From Saprospiraceae bacterium (GTDB taxonomy: Bacteria > Bacteroidota > Bacteroidia > Chitinophagales > Saprospiraceae), in contig BQJU01000008.1 of assembly GCA_021604865.1 (NCBI GenBank), positions 1-64,000 of the forward strand: 64,000 bases of DNA, given 5' to 3'. Position numbers and translations under genes: made by a program. A model generated the notes under the pieces. It saw only the letters and a program-made list of their open reading frames with translations, did no database searches and was not told the origin of the DNA. Below are positions 37,218-45,462 of the stretch, in pieces. Each line of letters starts with the position of its first letter. The stretch's first letter is position 1.

Positions 37218-37569
37218 TGAGTGTGTGATGGTGAGGTGGTGAGGTGGTGTGGGGGCGATCCTTGTGTTTTTCGGGAGTGTCTAGCAAAATGTGTGTTACT
37301 CATAATTTTCAATTTCTAAAAACCACATAAGGCGCTAAAAATCAATAAATTACCCCAAAAACACTAGTATTCTCCGTGTCTCTGTGATGAAAACACACTT
37401 TCTTGTACACTGCCGTTTTCCTTTTAAGGAATGATGGCAACTACCCTAAGACAGTTGTATGAATCAAGGAAAATTCCGAATTTGCAACCTTGTTATTAAT
37501 TGACATGAGGTATGTTTGAGCGTTTGTTTGAAGGTCAAAAATTGGCCTCTCAACTACCCGTAAACAATA
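37218..37569. other. Intergenic region with short G/T-rich tract
   Basis: No gene is visible. A simple tract of GTGAGGTGGT-type repeats lies at 37221-37254. Near 37375 is CTCCGTGTCTCTGTGATG; a related word, in reverse orientation, lies near 60840 (CCATGGAGACACAAGG), which may be a trace of another dispersed repeat. Nothing else stands out. Confidence 0.35.
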
Positions 37570-38415
37570 ATGACCATGCAAATTACAGCTTTATACATCT
37601 ATCCGATCAAAAGTTTGGGGGGTATTAGTCTCACGGAAAGTATACTGGAAAAACGTGGTCTGGCCTACGATCGCCGATGGATGCTTGTGGATGAAGAAGG
37701 CCTTTTTATCTCGCAACGGGAAGTTCCGACGTTGGCCCTATTGCAACCGGAAATCATTGGCAACCGATTAATGATCTATCACCGTCTGAACAAATTAAAT
37801 CCACTAGCCATTCCTCTGGACCCGGTACCATCAACGGCACAAATTCAAGTACAGGTTTGGGATGCCGTGTGTAAGGCACAGACGGTTAGCAGGGAAGCTG
37901 ACGACTGGTTTAATGAAGCATTAGGCACCTCCTGCCGATTGGTATACATGCCTGACTCTAGCCTTCGCCCAGTCAATCCCGTTTATGGCCAACCCGGTGA
38001 AATGGTAGGATTTGCGGATAGTTGTCCCTTGTTAATAGTCGGAGAAGCTTCGGTGGCAGATTTGAATAACAGACTGGATTTTCCAATAACCATCAACCGC
38101 TTTCGTCCCAATATCACCTTTTCCGGCGGAGAACCTTATGAAGAAGAAAGTTGGAAAGATTTTCTGCTCGGAGAGGTTGCCATACGAGGCATGCGCGCTT
38201 GTTCCCGCTGTCAGATCACAACCATTGATCAGGAAACCGGCAAAATTGGCAGCGAGCCATTGCGCACCCTAAGTACCTATCGCCGGCAAGGCAATAAGGT
38301 CCTGTTTGGCTTACATGCAGGTTTACTGGTTGAAAATGGCCGTGTGTCAACACCCACGATTAAAGTTGGTGCTGAAATCAAGGTGATTAAGCGAGTAGTT
38401 GCGCAGGAGCTTTGA
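37570..38415 (+). CDS. MOSC-domain protein
   Basis: 281 residues. The N-terminal beta-barrel domain (MOSC_N) is recognised by ITALYIYPIKSLGGISL and GLAYDRRWMLVDEEGLFISQ. The C-terminal MOSC domain has INRFRPNITFSG and the conserved Cys motif MRACSRCQITTID with Cys211 and Cys214. Proteins of this type, related to mARC and YcbX, bind the molybdenum cofactor and reduce N-hydroxylated bases with a redox partner. There is no fused ferredoxin domain here. ATG at 37570 is followed by a second ATG two codons later that could equally be used. Confidence 0.9.
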   Translation: MTMQITALYIYPIKSLGGISLTESILEKRGLAYDRRWMLVDEEGLFISQREVPTLALLQPEIIGNRLMIYHRLNKLNPLAIPLDPVPSTAQIQVQVWDAVCKAQTVSREADDWFNEALGTSCRLVYMPDSSLRPVNPVYGQPGEMVGFADSCPLLIVGEASVADLNNRLDFPITINRFRPNITFSGGEPYEEESWKDFLLGEVAIRGMRACSRCQITTIDQETGKIGSEPLRTLSTYRRQGNKVLFGLHAGLLVENGRVSTPTIKVGAEIKVIKRVVAQEL

Positions 38416-38463
38416 GAAATGAGTCTCCACATCTTGGAATACAGAAAGCCTCCCGGAGATAAA

Positions 38464-38501
38464 AAAAGGGTGCAAACACCTTCCGGTCTTTGCACCCTTT
38501 T
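38464..38501. terminator. Bidirectional terminator between MOSC gene and atpG
   Basis: AAAAGGGTGCAAA (38464-38476) and TTTGCACCCTTTT (38489-38501) form a perfect 13-bp stem with a 12-base loop, with A- and T-runs on both sides. It sits between convergent genes and can terminate both the MOSC transcript and the ATP synthase operon. Confidence 0.85.
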
Positions 38502-38536
38502 CTATATGGTTGATGTAAATTTTCTTAAAAATGAGT

Positions 38537-39427
38537 TTAATTGCTTTCCAAAGCCGCTGCGCCACCAACAATCTCGAGGATTTCGTTGGTAATGGCTTCC
38601 TGACGGGCCTTATTGTAGGAAATTTTCAGGTCGCGGAGTAGTTCTTCCGCATTTTCGGTTGCTTTATCCATGGCCGTCATCCGGGCACCGTGCTCCGAAG
38701 CATGGGTATCCAGTACATACTTGTGGAAAGTAGTCTGAATGATTGTCGGTACCAGGTATTCGAGCAATTCCTCCTTGTTCGGTTCAAAAATATAATTGGC
38801 CTTTAGCGTTTTGTCATTATCAGCTTCTACTTTGGGCACCGGAAGGAATTGTTCAAAAATAGTAAATTGAGTAGCCGCATTTTTAAATTGGCCATAGGCA
38901 ACATCAATGCGATCATAGGTTCCATGCTCAAAGCTATCCATCAGCTTTTGAGAAACGGTAGCTACATTTTCGAAGCTCAGATCATCAAACAAATTGATAT
39001 AATCTGTGACCATCTTTACATCGGTGTAACGTTTTCTAAAAAAATCATACCCTTTCTTTCCAATAAACACCAAAGTCAGGTTACCACTTTTGCGCTGTTC
39101 GGCAAAATTTGTATTGATGGTCTCTATCGCCGCTTTAATGATATTGGTATTAAATGCGCCGGCCAAACCACGGCTGGAGGTAACCACCACTACACATGCC
39201 TCTTGAACGGGCCTTTCCTGCCCAAAAACATTGCTGGCCCCACTTTCCAGGTTGGCGAGGATATTGCGCAACATCTGGTTCAACTTATTGGCATAGGGAC
39301 GCATTTGTACGATAGCAGTTTGCGCTCTACGCAACTTAGCTGCCGAAACCATTTTCATAGCTTTGGTAATCTGCTGCGTATTTTGTACAGTCTTGATCCG
39401 ATCGCGAACTTCTTTTAAATTAGCCAT
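38537..39427 (-). CDS. atpG: ATP synthase F1 subunit gamma
   Basis: 296 residues, the usual length. The N-terminal (MANLKEVRDRIKTVQNTQQI, then TKAMKMVSAAKLRRAQ) and C-terminal (ARMTAMDKATENAEELLRDL, then YNKARQEAITNEILEIVGGA) coiled-coil helices that form the rotor shaft are both intact. VVVTSSRGLAGAFNTNI marks the Rossmann-like middle domain. It is the last gene of the atpBEFHAG cluster and is followed by a strong bidirectional terminator. Gamma transmits rotation from the c-ring to the catalytic alpha3-beta3 head. Confidence 0.98.
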   Translation of the reverse strand: MANLKEVRDRIKTVQNTQQITKAMKMVSAAKLRRAQTAIVQMRPYANKLNQMLRNILANLESGASNVFGQERPVQEACVVVVTSSRGLAGAFNTNIIKAAIETINTNFAEQRKSGNLTLVFIGKKGYDFFRKRYTDVKMVTDYINLFDDLSFENVATVSQKLMDSFEHGTYDRIDVAYGQFKNAATQFTIFEQFLPVPKVEADNDKTLKANYIFEPNKEELLEYLVPTIIQTTFHKYVLDTHASEHGARMTAMDKATENAEELLRDLKISYNKARQEAITNEILEIVGGAAALESN

Positions 39428-39447
39428 GTATGCTGACGGTTTATCGT

Positions 39448-39492
39448 CGGTGATTAGTAGAGATACCTATCAATGTATCTCTACTGTCACCG
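39448..39492. repeat. Intercistronic stem-loop between atpA and atpG
   Basis: AGTAGAGATAC (39456-39466) pairs perfectly with GTATCTCTACT (39475-39485) around an 8-base loop. The stem continues with CGGTGA (39448-39453) and TCACCG (39487-39492) after a small internal bulge. The total of 17 paired bases lies wholly in the 76-base atpA-atpG gap and may act as an mRNA-stability or processing structure. Confidence 0.65.
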
Positions 39493-39503
39493 GTCAAAAG
39501 GTT

Positions 39504-41108
39504 TTATTTTTTAAACTGCGGAGCTAACTCAGCAGCTAACTTTTCTACGGTCTTTAAAGCAGATTCCTCCAGTTTACCAGCTTTAAAACTAGTCAATACT
39601 TCAGGGTGCAACTGCTCTAATTTCAACAGGAACAATTGTTCGAAAGCTTTTATTTTTTCTACGGGAACCTCACGCAATAAACCTTTGGTACCCAGGTAGA
39701 TAATGGCAACTTGCTTTTCCACACTTACTGGTGAATATTGTGGTTGTTTCAAGATTTCCACGTTGCGCTTACCTTTTTCCAATACAGCGGTTGTTGCCGC
39801 ATCCAGGTCTGATCCAAATTTGGAGAACGCCTCCAATTCCCGATATTGAGCCTGATCGAGCTTCAAGGTACCAGATACTTTCCTCATGGACTTGATCTGT
39901 GCATTACCCCCTACCCGAGATACCGAGATACCTACGTTAATGGCGGGACGAACACCAGCGTTGAACAAGTTGGATTCCAAGAAGATCTGACCGTCTGTAA
40001 TCGAAATTACGTTAGTTGGAATATAGGCAGAAACGTCACCAGCCTGCGTCTCAATGATCGGCAGTGCAGTCAAAGAACCACCACCTTTCACCAGTGGCTC
40101 GCCATTGTCGTCTTTTGCATTTTTCAATGAATCCGGCAAGTCGTTCATCTGGCGGGCAATATCGTCATTGGCGATAATCTTTGCCGCACGCTCCAATAAG
40201 CGAGAGTGCAGATAGAATACATCACCAGGATATGCCTCACGCCCTGGAGGACGACGCAGCAACAGCGATACCTCACGGTAAGCTACAGCCTGCTTAGACA
40301 AATCATCATAAATAATCAGTGCAGGACGTCCAGTATCACGGAAGAATTCACCGATAGCAGCACCGGCAAATGGTGCGTAAAACTGAAGTGGCGCCGGATC
40401 GGAAGCAGAAGCAGAAACGATTACCGTGTAATCCATCGCTCCGTTTTCTTCCAAACTTTTGGCTACCTGAGCAACCGTTGATGCTTTCTGACCAGAGGCT
40501 ACATAAATACAATAAACAGGCTCTCCTTTTTCGAAAAACTCACGCTGATTGATAATGGTATCAATTGCGATAGCCGTTTTACCGGTCTGGCGGTCACCAA
40601 TGATCAATTCACGCTGGCCCCGACCGATCGGAATCATGGCGTCAATAGATTTGATACCCGTTTGTAGTGGTTCGGCTACAGGCTCACGATAGATCACACC
40701 AGGCGCTTTACGCTCCAGGGGCATCTCGTACTTTTTACCTTTGATTTCTCCTTTTCCGTCAATGGGCTGTCCAAGTGGATTTACTACACGACCAACATAT
40801 CCTTCACCAACTTGCAGCGAAGCAATACGCTTGGTACGGTGAACACGTGAACCCTCGCGAATGTCGTCACTAGGTCCCATCAATACGACCCCAACGTTGT
40901 CTTCTTCCAGGTTCAATACAATAGCTTCTACACCGGTTTCGAATTTTACCAATTCACCAGCCTGAGCGTTGGTCAAACCATATACACGGGCAATACCGTC
41001 ACCAACTTGAAGTACGGTACCGTATTCCTCCAACTCGGTCGCATCGCTAAAACCAGAGAGTTGTTGTTTGAGTATCGCAGATATTTCATCAGGTTTTACA
41101 TCAACCAT
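39504..41108 (-). CDS. atpA: ATP synthase F1 subunit alpha
   Basis: 534 residues. The P-loop GDRQTGKT is at 171-178, followed by [10 protein letters not shown]. The arginine-finger region [20 protein letters not shown] and the alpha-specific [21 protein letters not shown]-terminus are clear. Alpha subunits bind non-catalytic nucleotide and alternate with beta in the F1 head. It follows atpH by 81 bases. The catalytic beta subunit (atpD) and epsilon (atpC) are not in this cluster. Confidence 0.99.
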   Translation of the reverse strand: MVDVKPDEISAILKQQLSGFSDATELEEYGTVLQVGDGIARVYGLTNAQAGELVKFETGVEAIVLNLEEDNVGVVLMGPSDDIREGSRVHRTKRIASLQVGEGYVGRVVNPLGQPIDGKGEIKGKKYEMPLERKAPGVIYREPVAEPLQTGIKSIDAMIPIGRGQRELIIGDRQTGKTAIAIDTIINQREFFEKGEPVYCIYVASGQKASTVAQVAKSLEENGAMDYTVIVSASASDPAPLQFYAPFAGAAIGEFFRDTGRPALIIYDDLSKQAVAYREVSLLLRRPPGREAYPGDVFYLHSRLLERAAKIIANDDIARQMNDLPDSLKNAKDDNGEPLVKGGGSLTALPIIETQAGDVSAYIPTNVISITDGQIFLESNLFNAGVRPAINVGISVSRVGGNAQIKSMRKVSGTLKLDQAQYRELEAFSKFGSDLDAATTAVLEKGKRNVEILKQPQYSPVSVEKQVAIIYLGTKGLLREVPVEKIKAFEQLFLLKLEQLHPEVLTSFKAGKLEESALKTVEKLAAELAPQFKK

Positions 41109-41189
41109 ATCTATTCAGATTTATGAATTACGAATTATAAATTTTGAATTACTCATTTTGAATTACTCTCGTGTAATTCAAAAGTCTTT

Positions 41190-41759
41190 TTACTTTGAAA
41201 CAATCTGTGAGATGTACAGATTTTCAGAAAACTCTTTTTTCAGTTGGTCCAGTTTGTGCGAAAGGCTGGCGTCGTATACTTTATCCTCAAATTCGATAAC
41301 CAGGCCTCCAATCAAGTCCGGATCTACTTTAGTCACGATTTCTACCTTTTCGTCTGTGTCCGAACTTTGCTCCAGCTTTTTCCGTAAGGAAGCCAATACC
41401 TCATCTTTCAGAGCAACAGCCGAAGTAACCCGAACTGTAGAGATGTGTTTTAGCTTTTTATATTGATCGAGAAACTCAGCGGCAATTTCAGGCATATAAC
41501 CTTCCCGGCCTTTGACGAACAAGATGTTCAAAAAAGCCATAGTCATTTTATCGAACTTGCCTTCAAAAATCAGCTTTGCGATCTGGGTCTTCTTGGTAGC
41601 ATTGATGATCGGACTCTTCAACATTAAATAGAAGTCGCGATTTTTAACCACCTCACCGAATGATTGGATATCTTCCAATATCCGGTCGACTTTGTTTTCC
41701 TCAATAGCCAGATCAAGCAGGGATTTGGCATAACGAGATGCTATTCTTTGTACGGACAT
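41190..41759 (-). CDS. atpH: ATP synthase F1 subunit delta
   Basis: 189 residues. The family start SVQRIASRYAKSLLDLAIEE is present, as are the C-terminal motifs VTSAVALKDEVLASLRKKLE and VTKVDPDLIGGLVIEFEDKV with YDASLSHKLDQLKK. Delta links the F1 head to the b-subunit stalk. It lies between atpF and atpA, with a hairpin in the 59-base gap to atpF. Confidence 0.97.
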   Translation of the reverse strand: MSVQRIASRYAKSLLDLAIEENKVDRILEDIQSFGEVVKNRDFYLMLKSPIINATKKTQIAKLIFEGKFDKMTMAFLNILFVKGREGYMPEIAAEFLDQYKKLKHISTVRVTSAVALKDEVLASLRKKLEQSSDTDEKVEIVTKVDPDLIGGLVIEFEDKVYDASLSHKLDQLKKEFSENLYISQIVSK

Positions 41760-41775
41760 ATCGCTTTGTTTGGTC

Positions 41776-41814
41776 GTTTTTATACATCCGGCAAAACCGG
41801 AGAACTATAAAAAC
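41776..41814. repeat. Intercistronic stem-loop between atpF and atpH
   Basis: GTTTTTATA (41776-41784) pairs perfectly with TATAAAAAC (41806-41814). An inner CCGG-CAAAA-CCGG hairpin lies within the loop. It fills most of the 59-base gap and ends just before the atpF stop. Confidence 0.55.
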
Positions 41815-41818
41815 TGGA

Positions 41819-42340
41819 CTAATTCATCTTAATTTCCTCAACGAGAGACTTCACGAAACCTTCCTGGTCCGCTTTGTCTTTCAATTCTTTGCGCAACAGC
41901 AACTCAGCAATTTGAACAGCCATATTTCCCGCCTGGTTTTTCAAGTCGGTTATGGCAGCCATACGCTGGTTTTCTATCTCCTGTTTTGCGCTGGTCACAA
42001 TTTTTTTGGCCTCTTCTTTTGCCTTATCCTTCGCCTCTGTAATGATAGAGTCCTTAATTTCTTTAGCTTCCTTCAGGATTTTTGAGCGTTCTTCGCGCGC
42101 TTCCGCTAGCAGAGCCTCATTTTTAGCTTGCATATTGGAAACCTCTTCGCGGGCACGCTTGGCTTCTTCCAAAGAATTGCGAATATCATCCTCCCGCTTT
42201 TTCAAACCTTGCTGGATGGGTTTGAAAGCAAATTTGGACATCAAAAACCAAAACAGCCCAAAAATGAGGATGGTCCAGATCAACAATCCCGGTTCAGGAC
42301 GGATCACTGAGAAGTCAGCCAGAAAAAGAATATTTGTCAT
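41819..42340 (-). CDS. atpF: ATP synthase F0 subunit b
   Basis: 173 residues. One N-terminal transmembrane helix (PGLLIWTILIFGLFWFLMSK) is followed by a long charged coiled coil (KKREDDIRNSLEEAKRAREE and onward) that forms the peripheral stalk, ending KSLVEEIKMN. Length is normal. A 279-base gap containing a repeat element separates it from atpE, which is unusually wide for this operon. Confidence 0.97.
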   Translation of the reverse strand: MTNILFLADFSVIRPEPGLLIWTILIFGLFWFLMSKFAFKPIQQGLKKREDDIRNSLEEAKRAREEVSNMQAKNEALLAEAREERSKILKEAKEIKDSIITEAKDKAKEEAKKIVTSAKQEIENQRMAAITDLKNQAGNMAVQIAELLLRKELKDKADQEGFVKSLVEEIKMN

Positions 42341-42398
42341 GATCGATTGATTAAGCTATGCTGTAATAGAGAGGTTATACCTCTTGTTGATTTTTCTG

Positions 42399-42562
42399 AG
42401 AGCTTGTTTGGAGGTCGGCTTTGATGGCGAAAAGCGTCAATTTTTTGATGAGACTAGGCTTTTTTTGAAGTGCATACCCGGAGGTACGGACGAAAAAAGT
42501 AACGAAGTATCATCGAAAAAGTGACCCTTTGTAGCCCAATGGTTGGCCTCCAAACCTGCTCT
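42399..42562. repeat. 164-bp inverted-repeat element between atpE and atpF
   Basis: Left end AGAGCTTGTTTGGAGGTCGG (42399-42418) and right end, read inward on the other strand, AGAGCAGGTTTGGAGGCC (42562-42545) are terminal inverted repeats. Inside, the minus-strand words GGGCTACAAAGGGTCACTTT (within 42517-42537) and AAAGCCGACCTC (42422-42411) recur in the same order in the copy at 58669-58816. It is therefore a dispersed element, here inserted inside the ATP synthase operon. Confidence 0.65.
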
Positions 42563-42619
42563 GATAGGACCGCCATGCAACCAACCGTTACAGTGGCGGT
42601 CCCTGTTCGTTCAAGCAGA

Positions 42620-42838
<219 letters not shown>

Positions 42839-42855
42839 TTATGATGGTTATATAA

Positions 42856-42933
42856 TAAACTTGTTTCGCCGGGGTCATCCTGTGGTTAAAATGTTTCTTT
42901 TCTTCCCACAAGCGGCCCTACGCAACAAGTCTA
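42856..42933. mobile_element. 78-bp MITE-like element between atpB and atpE
   Basis: The left end TAAACTTGTTTCGCC (42856-42870) and right end GCAACAAGTCTA (42922-42933) are imperfect inverted repeats of the TAGAGTTGTTTCGC family. The interior (GGGGTCAT, GGTTAAAA, TCTTTTCTTCCCAC) follows the same order as the 164-bp copy at 45248-45411. The last three bases, CTA, are the TAG stop codon of atpB on the minus strand, so the gene ends inside the element's terminus. Confidence 0.6.
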
Positions 42934-44193
42934 ATGATGTTCTGAGTGATGTTCTTCGGTAGCTGCTCCAAGATAGGAGGCCGCCAAGATACAAAATACA
43001 AACGCCTGGATGAAGGCTACCAACAATTCGATGGCCATCATAAAGAGCGTCAATGGTACGGCAATGATTCCACCGCCGATAGAGCCCGCTACACTTTCAC
43101 CTGCATCGCCAAAAATAAAGATCAAACTCACAAAGATGATGATTACAATGTGTCCGGCTGTGATGTTGGCAAACAAACGCAACATCAGGGTTACCGGCTT
43201 GATGAATACGCCTAAAACTTCGACCGGCGTCAGAATGATTTTCACCCATGCAGGCACACCAGGCATCCAGAAGATGTGCTCCCAGTAGTGTTTGTTGCCG
43301 CTAAATTGGACAATGATGAAAACAAATAAAGTCAGTGCCATGGTCACCGCCAAATTCCCGGTTACGTTGCCACTTCCAGGGAAAAATGGAATCTGACCAA
43401 TCAGGTTCATACCCAGAATGAAGAAAAAGATAGACATCAAAAAGGGCAGATATTTCTCATATTTGTCTCCAAGGAATGGGATAGCTACCTCATCGCGTAT
43501 GAATACAAAGACGGGCTCAAGAAAAGACTGTGCGCCCTTTGGGGCCTGACCATCACGGGTAGTATAGGCTTTTGCCGCCGATCCAAACAACCATAACAAT
43601 AGGATCAATCCCAAAATCATGGTAAAAACGTTTTTGGTAATGGAGAAATCGTAATAGGAAGTGATTCCACCACCTAATACGCCGCCATCCAGCGTGCTCT
43701 TTTTATGCAGATCGTAACACTGGCCCTGGTAGATAACCTGGAAGACATCTTCGTCGCCTTCCTTTCTGCTTGTAAAACACTCCACAGCCACCTCACCCAT
43801 CGGGAATTTGTCATCAGCTACACGCATCACTGTTCCGTGGTGCAATACAAATCGATCTATTGCTTTGGTGCCATCACCATGACCACCCAATTCAAATTTA
43901 CTACTCATAAAAGTGGACAAGCCAGCTTCAGGAGCATACAAAATACAAGGCAGCGGTAAATAAAGGTCTCCCCAGATGCGAAAGGTATTGGCATCAGCGA
44001 TGTGGTGGAAAGCCGTCGCTCCGGCATCGTATTTCTCATCGTGGTGGCAGGCACATCCGTGGTCATCGTGCTCAGTTGCATCAGCATGTTCATGAGTCGT
44101 CTGATCGTCGTGATCGTGCCCCTCATGGCCTTGTGCGGATAGCACAAAAGTGAACAGCAGAGCGGAAAAAAGAGTGATAAAAATCTTTCTCAT
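42931..44193 (-). CDS. atpB: ATP synthase F0 subunit a with His-rich N-terminal extension
   Basis: 420 residues, much longer than the about 270 of E. coli. Residues 1-20 form a signal-like sequence (MRKIFITLFSALLFTFVLSA). Residues 23-51 are packed with His, Asp and Cys (GHEGHDHDDQTTHEHADATE, then CACHHDE). Residues about 60-185 are a periplasmic domain. The membrane part begins near 186 and includes the essential Arg339 in LMLRLFANITAGH. An N-terminal extension with signal sequence is common in Bacteroidota; the metal-ligand-like cluster is the odd part. The protein ends EEHHSEHH. It is the first gene of the cluster, with a promoter 40 bases upstream. Confidence 0.97.
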   Translation of the reverse strand: MRKIFITLFSALLFTFVLSAQGHEGHDHDDQTTHEHADATEHDDHGCACHHDEKYDAGATAFHHIADANTFRIWGDLYLPLPCILYAPEAGLSTFMSSKFELGGHGDGTKAIDRFVLHHGTVMRVADDKFPMGEVAVECFTSRKEGDEDVFQVIYQGQCYDLHKKSTLDGGVLGGGITSYYDFSITKNVFTMILGLILLLWLFGSAAKAYTTRDGQAPKGAQSFLEPVFVFIRDEVAIPFLGDKYEKYLPFLMSIFFFILGMNLIGQIPFFPGSGNVTGNLAVTMALTLFVFIIVQFSGNKHYWEHIFWMPGVPAWVKIILTPVEVLGVFIKPVTLMLRLFANITAGHIVIIIFVSLIFIFGDAGESVAGSIGGGIIAVPLTLFMMAIELLVAFIQAFVFCILAASYLGAATEEHHSEHH

Positions 44194-44671
44194 CCAGTGC
44201 AGTATTTAATACGGTCCTTCAAAATCGCTGCAAAGGTATGTATTATGCCCTTTTTATTAAAGGAGTTTTCCTCTTTTTTTAAAAATGGTTGATCTTTTTT
44301 GAAGGATTGAATAACAAGTAGTTATGAAGAAAAGAAAGGTTTGCTATCAGGGATTATTCAAAGGTGGGAAATTTGCAAAAAATGTTCTCCAATTTAAGGT
44401 GTTAACAAAATTTTAATTTGTTAAAATGCTGATTTTGAGAAATTTGAAATCTGGTGAGATTTTTGAGGCAACTGGAAGCTTAATGTCGTCAACTTAGCAC
44501 TCATAAGGTGAATATTGGCAAATCAGGTACTATGATTGGCAGGTGCCTTGGTTGGGGGGGGATTTTTCCGGTCGATGACTCTACTGCTCTGTAACATTGC
44601 TGATGAGTTTTAATTCTTGTGGGAAAACGAAATCTCTTTGTCTGGATGTTACGAGCATGTTTAGGTTGCTT
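44194..44671. other. Upstream region of the ATP synthase cluster
   Basis: No atpI/atpZ-type gene or other coding frame is visible in the 478 bases between atpB and the lipoprotein gene. The only clear signal is the promoter box at 44231-44238. A G-run (GGGGGGGG) near 44555 and AT-rich stretches at 44250-44450 are unremarkable. Confidence 0.5.
44231..44238 (-). promoter_or_regulatory. Promoter -7 box of the ATP synthase operon
   Basis: On the minus strand TACCTTTG, followed by CAGC, fits TAnnTTTG exactly and lies 38 bases upstream of the atpB ATG. No good -33 TTG is visible. The word is the same as the one upstream of the LytTR regulator. Confidence 0.6.
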
Positions 44672-45226
44672 TTATTCTCTAATCTGTACCTCAAATTCCC
44701 CATTGGAAAACGTAATTCTATCCGGATTCTGTGGGTTGATTTTTTCATCAGGATTGGAGAGAATAAAAGACACATTGAACATACCTTTCGCCATATTAAT
44801 CACTGTATCAATTTCAGTAATCGTTAACCAGTTGTCTGAACGATCATCATCAGGTACATAAATATCTTCCAGAATATCACCGTCATCAGCAAGTATTGCA
44901 TAATGAGCACTAACAAAGCCATCATACTCTGGGTTATTCCCTTTAATAGGATATTCCCCTTCTGAAATGGGTACTTTATAAAAGAGGAAATCTTCTCTCC
45001 AAAACCCTTCTTCACTATAGGTACTTCCATGAATGCCAATATATTCATCTGGCCTATCTGTACGTCGTAATGCAAGGCCGGAAGCGAGCCATTCCTTATC
45101 CCCCTTGGTAGCCATTATCTTTCCATAGGTCATTGGCCCAGGGAAATAGACTTGAATGTCCAAGGTTTCTTTCTTGCAGCCCATTAGCAAGACGAAGGCA
45201 AATAGAAAAATAATGATATTTTTCAT
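44672..45226 (-). CDS. Hypothetical lipoprotein
   Basis: 184 residues from ATG at 45226, selected because MKNIIIFLFAFVLLMGC is a lipoprotein signal with lipobox LMGC (Cys17). The frame extends 98 codons further upstream, but that part is translated from the repeat element at 45248-45411 and is not credible. The mature protein is beta-rich and acidic (DGDILEDIYVPDDDRSDN). No family is recognised. It probably sits on the periplasmic or outer-membrane face. Confidence 0.75.
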   Translation of the reverse strand: MKNIIIFLFAFVLLMGCKKETLDIQVYFPGPMTYGKIMATKGDKEWLASGLALRRTDRPDEYIGIHGSTYSEEGFWREDFLFYKVPISEGEYPIKGNNPEYDGFVSAHYAILADDGDILEDIYVPDDDRSDNWLTITEIDTVINMAKGMFNVSFILSNPDEKINPQNPDRITFSNGEFEVQIRE

Positions 45227-45247
45227 TTTCTTAGGTTTGTGAAAAAA

Positions 45248-45411
45248 TAGAGTTGTTTCGCAGGGGCAGGGCGGTGGGAAAAACGAGAGGTTTTTTATCC
45301 AATTGCAGCCTTTATTGAGGCGGATAGCATCGCTACCCAACGAGAGAAAGGCGAAAAGTGGGTAAAAAAGATCCGTTTTAACCTCGTCATGACCCCTGCG
45401 AAACAACTCTA
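45248..45411. mobile_element. 164-bp MITE-like element with 19-bp terminal inverted repeats
   Basis: Both ends read TAGAGTTGTTTCGCAGGGG inward, identical over 19 bases (45248-45266 and 45411-45393). The outermost TA on each side could be a duplicated TA target, as for Tc1/mariner-IS630-type MITEs. There is no transposase gene inside. Related copies lie at 42856-42933 and 17904-17945. The element separates the frameshifted protease from the lipoprotein gene. Confidence 0.7.
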
Positions 45412-45417
45412 ATAAAC

Positions 45418-45443
45418 CCATGGTTGGAAACTTCCAACCATGG
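45418..45443. terminator. Perfect 12-bp palindromic hairpin
   Basis: CCATGGTTGGAA (45418-45429) and TTCCAACCATGG (45432-45443) pair without mismatch around two bases. It lies 20 bases beyond the stop of the metzincin gene and beside the repeat element. There is no T-run, so it may be a stability hairpin rather than an intrinsic terminator. Confidence 0.5.
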
Positions 45444-45462
45444 CATAAAGATAACGCTAATT

